Assembly: GCA_046260765.1 (NCBI GenBank)
Contig: JBHEOO010000002.1
Coordinates: forward strand, 71,817-135,816
From: Chromatocurvus sp046260765
GTDB lineage: Bacteria; Pseudomonadota; Gammaproteobacteria; Pseudomonadales; Halieaceae
Length of the DNA stretch: 64,000 nucleotides
Reading direction: 5' to 3'
Positions 15,520 through 24,116 of this stretch are shown in pieces (position 1 is the stretch's first letter; every line of letters begins with the position of its first letter). The notes below the pieces were generated by a model, which did not search any database, was not told the DNA's origin, and saw nothing but the letters and a program-made list of their open reading frames with translations. The position numbers were made by a program, and so were the translations under genes.

Positions 15520-17274
15520 ATGGATATACAACGCACTCTCTTAATCGGTGCCATTGTTCTTTTGTCGTTCATGCTTCTCACTGAGTGGGTCGCATTCAAG
15601 GATGAGAGGCGAAGCTCCCTCGAGCAGAGCGCGGAGCGTTTAACTTCAAACGGAAAGTCACAGACGCTGAACACGCCGTCTGTTCGCACGGCTGATTCAT
15701 CCAGTGCACGCCCAGACGCATCGATGCCGGAAAACACGACCGAAAACACGACCAGCGATCTGCCTCAGGATTTGCCGCCAGCGCCTGACAACACGGGCGA
15801 ATCGGTTGCGGAACGCAGCACAGCTGAAGTGAACGAAGACATCATTCAGGTATTCACGGGAACGCTGCAGCTGGCGATTGACCTGAATGGCGGTGACATC
15901 GTTGAGGTTGCCCTTCCCCGACATCTGGCAGACATTAATGATCCGGATACCCCGTTTGTTTTACTCGAACGAAACAGCCGGCGTACCTACGTCGCGCAGA
16001 GTGGTCTTATCGGCAGAGACGGTATCGACTCGCAGCAGCGCGCGCGCTTCACCAGCGACGCGCGACGCTACGAGCTGGCGCCCGGGGAAGACACCCTCAC
16101 TGTCGACCTGCAATGGCAGGGCAACAATGGCATACGTGTCACCAAGCGCTACACCCTTCGCCGTGGTCTGTATCTCGTCGACGTCAAATATCTCGTCGAG
16201 AACAATACGGACCAGCGCTGGCAGGCAAATCTTTTCGGACAGATCAAGCGAGACAGCTCGGAAGCGCCCAGCAGCGATGCCGGCATGGGAATGCAGCCTT
16301 TCCTCGGCGCCGCGGCGACCCAGCCCGATGACCGGTTCACCAAGTTCTCATTCAAGGACATGGCGGAAGAACCCTTCAAGCGCCAGCTCACCGGTGGCTG
16401 GATGGCCATGATTCAGCACTATTTTCTCAGCGCCTGGATTCCCAATCCGCAACAGACGCACAGCTATAGCACCCGGGTAACGACGGATGGCTTCAACATT
16501 GCCGGCTTTACCAGCCCGGCGATGGTGGTCGACCCAGGTAACACCGGTTCGACAGCAGCCCAGTTCTATGCCGGCCCCAAAAACCAATACCGACTGGAAG
16601 AAATTTCGCCCTATCTTGAACTCAGTGTCGACTACGGCTGGCTGTGGTGGATCGCCCAGCCGCTGTTCTGGCTGCTGACACAAATCCAGAACCTGGTTGT
16701 GAACTGGGGACTCTCCATTATTCTGCTCACGGTAGTGATCAAGGCTGCCTTTTACAAACTGTCCGCTACAAGCTACCGCTCGATGGCGAATATGCGTCGT
16801 GTGCAGCCAAAAATGCAGGATATCCGCGAACGGCACAGCGACGATAAGCAGAAACAGTCCCAGGCGATGATGGAGCTCTATCGCAAGGAGAAGATCAATC
16901 CACTGGGTGGCTGCCTGCCGATTCTGGTTCAGATGCCGGTTTTCATCGCGCTGTATTGGGTGCTGATGGAAAGTGTCGAACTGCGCCACGCACCCTTCAT
17001 ACTCTGGATTGACGACCTGTCAGTCATGGACCCCTATTTCGTGCTGCCACTCATGATGGGTGCCAGCATGTGGTTCATGCAGAAACTCAATCCACCGCCA
17101 CCCGATCCGATGCAGGCCAAGATCATGCAGTGGTTGCCTGTCGTCTTTACTTTTTTCTTCCTCTGGTTCCCGGCAGGCCTCGTCCTTTATTGGGTGGTCA
17201 ACAACCTTCTGTCCATGGCACAGCAGTGGTACATCACGCGACAGATAGAAAACGCGGCCCGCAAGCCCGCCTGA
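15520..17274 (+). CDS. yidC: Membrane protein insertase YidC
   Basis: A 584-residue Oxa1/YidC insertase of the gammaproteobacterial type. An N-terminal membrane segment (about 6-22) is followed by a Ser/Thr/Pro-rich linker, a large periplasmic domain, and five C-terminal membrane segments with LGGCLPILVQMPVFIALYWVL and the final GLVLYWVVNNLLSMAQQWYI. It inserts membrane proteins alone or with SecYEG, including the AtpE c subunit encoded further right. The start at 15520 (MDIQRTLLIGAI) is set by homology; the frame is open slightly upstream into yidD. Confidence 0.97.
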   Translation: MDIQRTLLIGAIVLLSFMLLTEWVAFKDERRSSLEQSAERLTSNGKSQTLNTPSVRTADSSSARPDASMPENTTENTTSDLPQDLPPAPDNTGESVAERSTAEVNEDIIQVFTGTLQLAIDLNGGDIVEVALPRHLADINDPDTPFVLLERNSRRTYVAQSGLIGRDGIDSQQRARFTSDARRYELAPGEDTLTVDLQWQGNNGIRVTKRYTLRRGLYLVDVKYLVENNTDQRWQANLFGQIKRDSSEAPSSDAGMGMQPFLGAAATQPDDRFTKFSFKDMAEEPFKRQLTGGWMAMIQHYFLSAWIPNPQQTHSYSTRVTTDGFNIAGFTSPAMVVDPGNTGSTAAQFYAGPKNQYRLEEISPYLELSVDYGWLWWIAQPLFWLLTQIQNLVVNWGLSIILLTVVIKAAFYKLSATSYRSMANMRRVQPKMQDIRERHSDDKQKQSQAMMELYRKEKINPLGGCLPILVQMPVFIALYWVLMESVELRHAPFILWIDDLSVMDPYFVLPLMMGASMWFMQKLNPPPPDPMQAKIMQWLPVVFTFFFLWFPAGLVLYWVVNNLLSMAQQWYITRQIENAARKPA

Positions 17275-17314
17275 GCGCAGAGCCGAACGGCCGGCTCTGC
17301 CGGCAAGGCATACA

Positions 17315-18697
17315 ATGACGCTAACAGGGCTGCCTGAGGATACAATAGTCGCTATCGCCACCGCGCCAGGGCGTGGCGGTGTTGGCATTATCCGTCTTTC
17401 CGGCGCACAGTCTGGCGCGATTGCGACCCGTCTCACCAATGGCGCAACACTTGCGCCACGCTACGCGACTCGCGTTACCGTGCATGATGCCAGGGGCGAA
17501 CTGCTCGACGATGGCCTTGCGCTGCGTTTCCCGGCGCCACACTCGTTTACCGGTGAGGACGTGGTTGAACTGCACTGCCACGGTGGGCCGGTACTGCTGG
17601 ACCTGGTCGTCGAGGCTGCCTGTCATGCCGGTGCCCGTGTCGCTGTTCCCGGTGAATTCTCCCGTCGTGCGTTCCTGAACGACAAGATTGACCTGGCGCA
17701 GGCCGAGGCAATCGCGGATCTCATCAACAGCACGACAGCTGCCGCCGCGCGCAACGCCAGCCGCTCCCTGACCGGCGTATTTTCTGCCCGGATCGACGGC
17801 CTGGTAGAGGCGGTCATTCGCTTGCGCGTTTACGTCGAAGCCTCGATGGACTTTCCGGAAGAGGAAGTAGATTTTCTCGCCGAGGGGGACGTCGGGAGCC
17901 GCCTCGCCGATCTTCTGGCGCAGCTGGATGCGGTGACTGCCGCGGCCCGGCAGGGCAGTCGTATCCGCGAGGGCATGAAGCTGGTGATTGCCGGTGCGCC
18001 CAATGCAGGGAAGTCAAGCCTGCTCAACGCCCTGGCAGGCCGCGACACGGCAATTGTCACGAACGTGGCCGGCACCACGCGTGATCTCCTGCGTGAGAAT
18101 ATCGATATCGATGGTCTGCCGCTGCACATTGTGGATACCGCAGGCTTGCGGGAGAGCACGGATGCCGTGGAGCAGGAAGGCATTCGCCGCGCACTGGTCG
18201 AGATCCGTGAGGCAGACCGGGTGTTGCTGGTCGTAGACGACAGCGATCTTCCCGACACCGTGGACGGTGCCAGGCTCTGGCCCTCTGGTCTTGTGCCACT
18301 CCCCGATGCGGCAGACGTTACGTTGATCCGCAACAAGTGCGACCTCAGCGGTCGTACCCCGAGGCTTCTCGATACGCCAGGAGGCACCGAAATTACCCTG
18401 TGCGCCCGATCAGGCCTCGGTGTTGAACTGCTGCGACAGCATTTGCGCGATGCCGCAGGGCTCGATGCCAGTGCCGTGGAAACCGCTTTCAGTGCGCGCC
18501 GGCGACACCTCGAGTCGCTCGCGGGCGCCCGCCGTTATCTCATGTCGGCCATTATCCAGTTGCGCGACTCGGGCGCCGGGGAGCTGGTTGCAGAAGACCT
18601 TCGTTGTTGTCAGGATCAGCTGGGGGATATCACGGGAAAGGTCACCAGCGATCAGTTACTGGGAGAAATCTTCAGCAGCTTCTGTATCGGTAAGTAA
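17315..18697 (+). CDS. mnmE: tRNA modification GTPase MnmE
   Basis: A 460-residue GTPase that with MnmG makes the 5-carboxymethylaminomethyl group on wobble U34 of tRNAs. The N-terminal folate-binding domain has TIVAIATAPGRGGVGIIRLSG; the G domain has GAPNAGKSS at about 226-234, TTRD and DTAGLR; the C-terminus is the essential CIGK. Its partner mnmG is 7.1 kb downstream, separated by the Wadjet genes. Only one base lies between its stop and the jetA start, so the defence operon is likely read from the same transcript. Confidence 0.98.
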   Translation: MTLTGLPEDTIVAIATAPGRGGVGIIRLSGAQSGAIATRLTNGATLAPRYATRVTVHDARGELLDDGLALRFPAPHSFTGEDVVELHCHGGPVLLDLVVEAACHAGARVAVPGEFSRRAFLNDKIDLAQAEAIADLINSTTAAAARNASRSLTGVFSARIDGLVEAVIRLRVYVEASMDFPEEEVDFLAEGDVGSRLADLLAQLDAVTAAARQGSRIREGMKLVIAGAPNAGKSSLLNALAGRDTAIVTNVAGTTRDLLRENIDIDGLPLHIVDTAGLRESTDAVEQEGIRRALVEIREADRVLLVVDDSDLPDTVDGARLWPSGLVPLPDAADVTLIRNKCDLSGRTPRLLDTPGGTEITLCARSGLGVELLRQHLRDAAGLDASAVETAFSARRRHLESLAGARRYLMSAIIQLRDSGAGELVAEDLRCCQDQLGDITGKVTSDQLLGEIFSSFCIGK

Positions 18698-18698
18698 C

Positions 18699-20132
18699 AT
18701 GGAGTTTGACTATCTTTGCACCCTGCGCCAGCAACACCCCGGCTGGCGCCTGCTCGCCGCGGACCACGGACCGCTGGTGAGTGCATTTACCTATCGCTGC
18801 TTTATTGAACCGAATGAGCGCAGCCTGCCGGAAGCGGAGCTGACCGCACGACTTGATGACTTTCTCTACCACCTGCGCGAGCGGGATGGCGACGCCGCGT
18901 TTCCAAAATCGGCTCTTCACTATCTGAACGACTGGGCCGGAGATGAGCGCGCGTGGCTGCGCAAATACTACCCCCGCCACAGCGACGAGCCCCACTACGA
19001 TCTGACCCCGGCAACAGAGAAGGCTGTGAACTGGCTCGTTTCCCTGCAGGGCCAGCACTTCATTGGCGCCGAATCACGCCTGCTAACGGTGTTTGATCTC
19101 CTGCACGAAATCACCCAGGGCACGGAAACCAGCAGGGAGGCCCGGATCGAGGAATTGCTCCGACAAAAAGCGGCGATTGAGGCCGAGATCGAGGAAATTC
19201 ATGCCGGCCGCCTGCGACTCATGGATGACACGCGGCTGCGTGAGCGCTTCCTGCAAATGGCGGAAACCGCCCGCGGCCTGCTCTCGGATTTCCGACAGGT
19301 GGAACAGAATTTCCGGCAGCTTGACCGGCAGGTGCGCGAAAAGGTGGCGTCGTGGGAAGGCAGCAAGGGTGACATACTGGAGCAGGTTTTCGGCGAGCGC
19401 GACGCCATCAACGACTCCGACCAGGGTCGCAGCTTCCAGGCGTTCTGGGATTTCCTGATGTCCCCCGCGCGACAGGAAGAACTTTCCTCTCTGCTGGAGA
19501 AGGTAATGGCTCTGGCGCCGATACAGGCTCTGGAGCCCGACCGGCGCCTGCAACGCGTACACTACGACTGGCTGGAAGCCGGCGAGGTGACCATGCGCAC
19601 AGTCGCCAGGCTATCAGAGCAGCTGCGGCGCTACCTGGATGACCAGGCCTGGCTGGAAAACCGTCGCATCATGCAGTTGATTCATGAGGTGGAGCAGCAT
19701 GCCCTGGCCATGCGCAGCCAGTCGATTCCACTGGAAATGCCCCTGGATGAGCCGGGCCCCGCCCTGCAACTACCGATGGAGCGGCCGCTATACCAGGCAC
19801 CTGTCAAACCTCACATTGAACAGAACACACTGGAAGAAGGTGATGCGGATATCGACGCAGAGGCCCTGTTCGAGCAGGTCTATGTCGACCGGGAGCAGCT
19901 GCGCGGTCGCCTGCGCCGGGCCCTGCAGACGCGTGACCAGATCAGCCTGCCACAGCTGCTGGAACACAGCCCACTCGAACGCGGACTGGCTGAACTGGTG
20001 ACCTGGCTCGCCCTGGCGGACGATGACCCCCGCGCCATCGTTGACGAGACAACGCACTGCACTCTCAGCTGGCGGGACGCCAGTGGTACGATGCGTCGCG
20101 CCGAGCTGCCCCATATTCTTTTCAGTCGCTGA
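18699..20132 (+). CDS. jetA: Wadjet defence protein JetA (DUF3375, MksF/kleisin-like)
   Basis: A 477-residue protein of the DUF3375 type, the kleisin-like subunit of type I Wadjet. That SMC-like complex senses and cuts small circular plasmids. The N-terminus (YLCTLRQQHPGWRLLAADH) and the block VNWLVSLQGQHFIGAESRLL fit the family, and a predicted coiled-coil stretch lies at about 150-230. The ATG at 18699 follows the mnmE stop by one base; the frame stays open further upstream only as a shadow of mnmE. It leads a tightly packed four-gene operon. The assignment rests on recognition of the family and the complete gene order. Confidence 0.9.
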   Translation: MEFDYLCTLRQQHPGWRLLAADHGPLVSAFTYRCFIEPNERSLPEAELTARLDDFLYHLRERDGDAAFPKSALHYLNDWAGDERAWLRKYYPRHSDEPHYDLTPATEKAVNWLVSLQGQHFIGAESRLLTVFDLLHEITQGTETSREARIEELLRQKAAIEAEIEEIHAGRLRLMDDTRLRERFLQMAETARGLLSDFRQVEQNFRQLDRQVREKVASWEGSKGDILEQVFGERDAINDSDQGRSFQAFWDFLMSPARQEELSSLLEKVMALAPIQALEPDRRLQRVHYDWLEAGEVTMRTVARLSEQLRRYLDDQAWLENRRIMQLIHEVEQHALAMRSQSIPLEMPLDEPGPALQLPMERPLYQAPVKPHIEQNTLEEGDADIDAEALFEQVYVDREQLRGRLRRALQTRDQISLPQLLEHSPLERGLAELVTWLALADDDPRAIVDETTHCTLSWRDASGTMRRAELPHILFSR

Positions 20133-20133
20133 T

Positions 20134-20739
20134 ATGCCAGACACCGAAACCGATTACGGCCCCGAACTATCCCCCGTACTCATCGCACTGTTCAAAGGCG
20201 TTCTGTATAGGGATCAACAGGAAAACCTGTGGCAGGGCCTGCTCGGTCTTCAGGGTCGCGTTATCGATTATGTGCGGGTGCTCGGCCTGGATCTGTTCCT
20301 GGACGAGGCAGAGGGTTACGCCTACCTTGGCCAGCGCCCTGCGGAAGTCAACGACAAGGATCTGCCGAGGCTGGTACCCCGTCGCCAGCTTTCCTTCCCG
20401 GTCAGCCTGCTGTTGGCCCTGTTACGCAAGAAGCTGGCGGAGCACGACGCCACCGGCGGTGAAACACGCCTGATTATCACTCTGGAACAGATTGTGGAAA
20501 CCTTGCGCCTGTTCCTGCCGGACACGGCCAACGAAGCAAAATTGACGGATCGCATCCAGGGCGACGTCAACAAAGTGGTACAGCTGGGTTTCCTGCGTCG
20601 ACTGCGGGGCCAGCGCGATCGCTATGAGGTGCGCCGCATCCTGCAGTCTTTTGTCGATGCCCAATGGCTGGGTGAATTTGAACAGCGGCTAGCCGACTAT
20701 CGCGCGGACGCCGCTGGCGACCGGAACGGATCCGAATGA
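20134..20739 (+). CDS. jetB: Wadjet defence protein JetB (DUF4194, MksE/KITE-like)
   Basis: A 201-residue DUF4194 protein, the winged-helix (KITE-type) accessory subunit that bridges kleisin and SMC-like partner in type I Wadjet. Recognisable blocks are LFKGVLYRDQQENLWQGLL and LRRKLAE-like helix regions, followed by a helical part with LEQIVETLRLFLP. The start at 20134 (MPDTETDYG) lies one base after jetA; the stop overlaps the jetC start (ATGA), consistent with stoichiometric coupling. Confidence 0.88.
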   Translation: MPDTETDYGPELSPVLIALFKGVLYRDQQENLWQGLLGLQGRVIDYVRVLGLDLFLDEAEGYAYLGQRPAEVNDKDLPRLVPRRQLSFPVSLLLALLRKKLAEHDATGGETRLIITLEQIVETLRLFLPDTANEAKLTDRIQGDVNKVVQLGFLRRLRGQRDRYEVRRILQSFVDAQWLGEFEQRLADYRADAAGDRNGSE

Positions 20740-23700
20740 CCATGGAATCCCTCGGACTGGATTTCGCGAGCGGCAACGATCAGGCCGGTTTTCGCCTGCA
20801 CAGGCTCGAAATCTACAACTGGGGTACCTTTGACAACCAGGTGTGGCAGCTGCTGCCCAGGGGCGACAACAGTCTGCTGACCGGGGATATCGGCTCGGGC
20901 AAATCGACACTGGTGGACGCCATCACCACACTTCTCGTCCCCGCGCAGCACATCACCTACAACAAAGCGGCCGGTGCTGAGGGCAAAGAACGCTCCCTGC
21001 GCTCCTACGTCCTTGGCCACTACAAGTCGGAGCGGGGGGAGAGCGGCCTGTCCACGCGGGCCGTTGCGCTGAGAGACCATAACAGCTACTCGGTGATTCT
21101 CGGTCACTTCTACAACAGCGGCTACGACACGCACGTCACCCTGGCACAGGTTTTCTGGTGCAAGGACAGCACCGGGCAGCCGGCACGATTCTATATCGTG
21201 GCAGACAGGCAGGTGGGTATCGCAGAACATTTCGCCAACTTTGGCAGCGATCTGAGCAACCTGCGCAAGCGGCTGCGCCAGGCAGATGGCGTTGAGCTGT
21301 TTGACGCTTTCCCGGCCTATTGCGCTGCTTTTCGTCGCCGCTTCGGCATCGACAACAACCAGGCCATGGAACTGTTCAACCAGACCGTCTCCATGAAGTC
21401 GGTGGACAACATTACCCGCTTCGTGCGGGAACACATGCTCGAGTCGTTTCCTGTGGATGAGCGCATCGACGCGCTGATCAAGCACTTCGACGATCTCAAC
21501 CGCGCTCACGAGGCGGTGTTGCGAGCCAGGGCCCGGGTTGATGCACTGACGCCCCTGGTGGCAGATCTCGATCAGCATGCAGAGCGCGAAGAGCAGGCAC
21601 TGGCCCTGCGCCAGAGCCGCGACGCCCTGCGACCCTGGTTCGCCTTTCTCAAAGGTGAACTGCTGGACAGGCGCCTGGAAAATCTGGCGCTCGAGGGGGA
21701 GAAACTGGCACGCCGCCGCGAGAGTCTTGAACAGCAGCGACGTGACCTGCAGGCTCGCCGCGACGATCTTCGTCAGGCCATCGCGGAAAATGGTGGTGAC
21801 CGCCTGCAACGAATCCGCAGTGAACTCCAGCTGCAGCAGCAACACAAGGCACAGCAGCAGGCCAAGTCCGAGCATTACGAGAAGCTGGCCACGAGTCTGG
21901 AATTGCCAGTACCGCGAGACCTCGAAAGCTTTCTCGACAACCGCCACCAGCTGCAATACCACCGGGACGCATGGCAGAGCAGACAGGCTGAGTACCAGAA
22001 CCACATCAATGAAGCCGGCGCAGAACTTCACAATATCCAGCGACAGTACCGGGAGATGGAGCAGGAAATCGACTCTCTGCGCCAGAGACAGTCGAATATT
22101 CCAGCGCGCATGCTGTCGATACGCCAGTCCATGTGTGAATCACTGTCACTCGACGAGACTGCGATTCCCTTCGTCGGCGAACTGCTGCAGGTGGCAGCCG
22201 ACGCCCGTGACTGGGAGGGGGCGATAGAGCGCCTCCTGCATAATTTTGGCCTGTCCCTGCTGATTCCCGATGCACACTACGCTGTGATCACGGATTGGGT
22301 GGAACGCACCCACCTGCGGGGACGGCTGGTGTACTTCCGGGTGCGAAAATCTGCGGCAGAGCAGCCTTCAGTGCAGCCGGATTCCCTGTTTCAAAAGCTG
22401 CAGATCCAGCCGGATAGCGAATTCTATAGATGGCTGGAGGCAGAACTGGCGCGTCGGTTTGATTACGTCTGCTGCAGCGACATTGACAGGTTCCGACGTG
22501 AGCGGCGCGCCATCACCCGGGCTGGTCAGATAAAAGGCGGTGGTGGACGCCACGAAAAGGATGACCGACACCGCATCGACGATCGCGCTCGCTTCGTGCT
22601 GGGATGGGACAATCAGGCAAAGATGGAGGCTCTGCTGGCGGAAGCCGACGAGCTTGCTCGTCACGGAGAGGTACTGGCTGCCGAGATCACGAAAGCGACA
22701 AGTGAGCGCAAACGACTGGAAGGCCAACTCCTGAAGCTAGGGCAGCTGGCCATGTTCGAGGACTACGCCGAACTCGACTGGCATCCAGCTGCGCAGGCTA
22801 TCGAGCGTCTGCAGCAGGAGCAACGAGAGCTGGAAGCAACGTCGGACCTGTTACGGCAACTCGAGCAGCAGCTGAAAACCCTTGACACGGACCTCAGTGC
22901 CACCGAGAACCACCTGTCCTGTCTGGGCAAGGAGGAAGGCGCCAATCAGGCCAAGGTCGACAGTGCCGAACAACAGCGGCAGGACTGCCGGATTCTGCTG
23001 GAGGCGACACCCGAGGAAGCATTCACCTGGTTTGAAAACCTGTCCGATTACCGGCAGCAGGCACTCGGGGAACACACCCTGACCGTGGAATCCTGCGAAA
23101 ACAGGCAGGGTGAGCTTCGCGAGTGGCTGCAAAAGCGTATCGATCAGCAGGACAGGCAGCTCAGCACGCTGCGAGAGCGTATCGTGCGTGCCATGCAGCA
23201 GCACCAGCAGACGTGGCCCCTCGAAAGTCGCGAGGTGGATGTCAGTCTGCATTCCGGAGACGACTACCGCGACATGCTGAAGAGCCTTATGGCAGACGAT
23301 CTGCCGCGTTTCGAAGCCCGCTTCAAGGCACTGCTCAACGAAAACACCATTCGTGAAGTTGCGGCGTTTCAGGGACAACTGCACAGGGAGCGCCAGGCGA
23401 TTCGCGAGCGCATCGAGACAATCAATCGCTCATTGCAGGGTATCGATTACAACCCCGGACGCTATATCAAGCTGCTTGCCGAATCCGCCAATGACCGCGA
23501 GATCGTGGAGTTTCAGCAGGAGTTGCGCGCGTGCACAGAGGGGGCATTGAGCGGCAACGAAGACGAGCAGTACACCGAGCAGAAATTCCTTCAGGTCAAG
23601 CACATCATCGAACGTTTCCGGGGACGAGAGGGTACCGGTGAGCTGGACAAGCGCTGGACGCGCAAGGTAACCGACGTACGCAACTGGTACGTGTTCTCTG

Positions 23701-24116
23701 CCTCCGAGCGCTTTCAGGAAGACGATCGTGAGCACGAGCACTACACGGACTCCGGCGGCAAGTCCGGCGGCCAGAAAGAAAAGCTGGCCTACACCGTCCT
23801 CGCGGCCAGCCTGGCTTACCAGTTCGGCCTCGAATGGGGGGAGCAGCGATCCCGCACCTTTCGCTTCGTTGTTATCGATGAGGCTTTTGGACGTGGCTCG
23901 GATGAATCCGCACGCTACGGGCTGGAGCTTTTCAAACGCCTGAACCTGCAGCTACTGATCGTGACGCCTTTACAGAAAATCCACATTATCGAGCCCTATG
24001 TCGCTAACGTGGGTTTTGTGCACAACAGGGACGGGCGGCAATCTCTGTTGCGCAACCTGACCATCGAAGAATACCGGGCAGAAAAACAGGCCCGGGAGCG
24101 TATCCAGCTGCAATGA
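20736..24116 (+). CDS. jetC: Wadjet defence protein JetC (SMC-like ATPase, MksB)
   Basis: A 1126-residue SMC-like ATPase, the motor of the Wadjet complex that is known to extrude DNA loops and so measure plasmid size. Walker A GDIGSGKST is at residues 50-58. Long Gln/Glu/Arg-rich coiled coils flank a central globular part (about 440-650). The ABC signature region SGGKSGGQKEK starts at residue 1006 and Walker B VVIDEAFGRGSDES at 1045. The N-terminal context LHRLEIYNWGTFDNQ is typical of the COG4913 group. No motif is missing, so it should be active. It overlaps jetB and jetD by four bases each. Confidence 0.93.
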   Translation: MTMESLGLDFASGNDQAGFRLHRLEIYNWGTFDNQVWQLLPRGDNSLLTGDIGSGKSTLVDAITTLLVPAQHITYNKAAGAEGKERSLRSYVLGHYKSERGESGLSTRAVALRDHNSYSVILGHFYNSGYDTHVTLAQVFWCKDSTGQPARFYIVADRQVGIAEHFANFGSDLSNLRKRLRQADGVELFDAFPAYCAAFRRRFGIDNNQAMELFNQTVSMKSVDNITRFVREHMLESFPVDERIDALIKHFDDLNRAHEAVLRARARVDALTPLVADLDQHAEREEQALALRQSRDALRPWFAFLKGELLDRRLENLALEGEKLARRRESLEQQRRDLQARRDDLRQAIAENGGDRLQRIRSELQLQQQHKAQQQAKSEHYEKLATSLELPVPRDLESFLDNRHQLQYHRDAWQSRQAEYQNHINEAGAELHNIQRQYREMEQEIDSLRQRQSNIPARMLSIRQSMCESLSLDETAIPFVGELLQVAADARDWEGAIERLLHNFGLSLLIPDAHYAVITDWVERTHLRGRLVYFRVRKSAAEQPSVQPDSLFQKLQIQPDSEFYRWLEAELARRFDYVCCSDIDRFRRERRAITRAGQIKGGGGRHEKDDRHRIDDRARFVLGWDNQAKMEALLAEADELARHGEVLAAEITKATSERKRLEGQLLKLGQLAMFEDYAELDWHPAAQAIERLQQEQRELEATSDLLRQLEQQLKTLDTDLSATENHLSCLGKEEGANQAKVDSAEQQRQDCRILLEATPEEAFTWFENLSDYRQQALGEHTLTVESCENRQGELREWLQKRIDQQDRQLSTLRERIVRAMQQHQQTWPLESREVDVSLHSGDDYRDMLKSLMADDLPRFEARFKALLNENTIREVAAFQGQLHRERQAIRERIETINRSLQGIDYNPGRYIKLLAESANDREIVEFQQELRACTEGALSGNEDEQYTEQKFLQVKHIIERFRGREGTGELDKRWTRKVTDVRNWYVFSASERFQEDDREHEHYTDSGGKSGGQKEKLAYTVLAASLAYQFGLEWGEQRSRTFRFVVIDEAFGRGSDESARYGLELFKRLNLQLLIVTPLQKIHIIEPYVANVGFVHNRDGRQSLLRNLTIEEYRAEKQARERIQLQ

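Noticed and set aside
20697..22031. A 444-codon minus-strand open frame within jetC.
   Set aside because: It is a shadow of the jetC coding frame, with a composition that matches no known protein.
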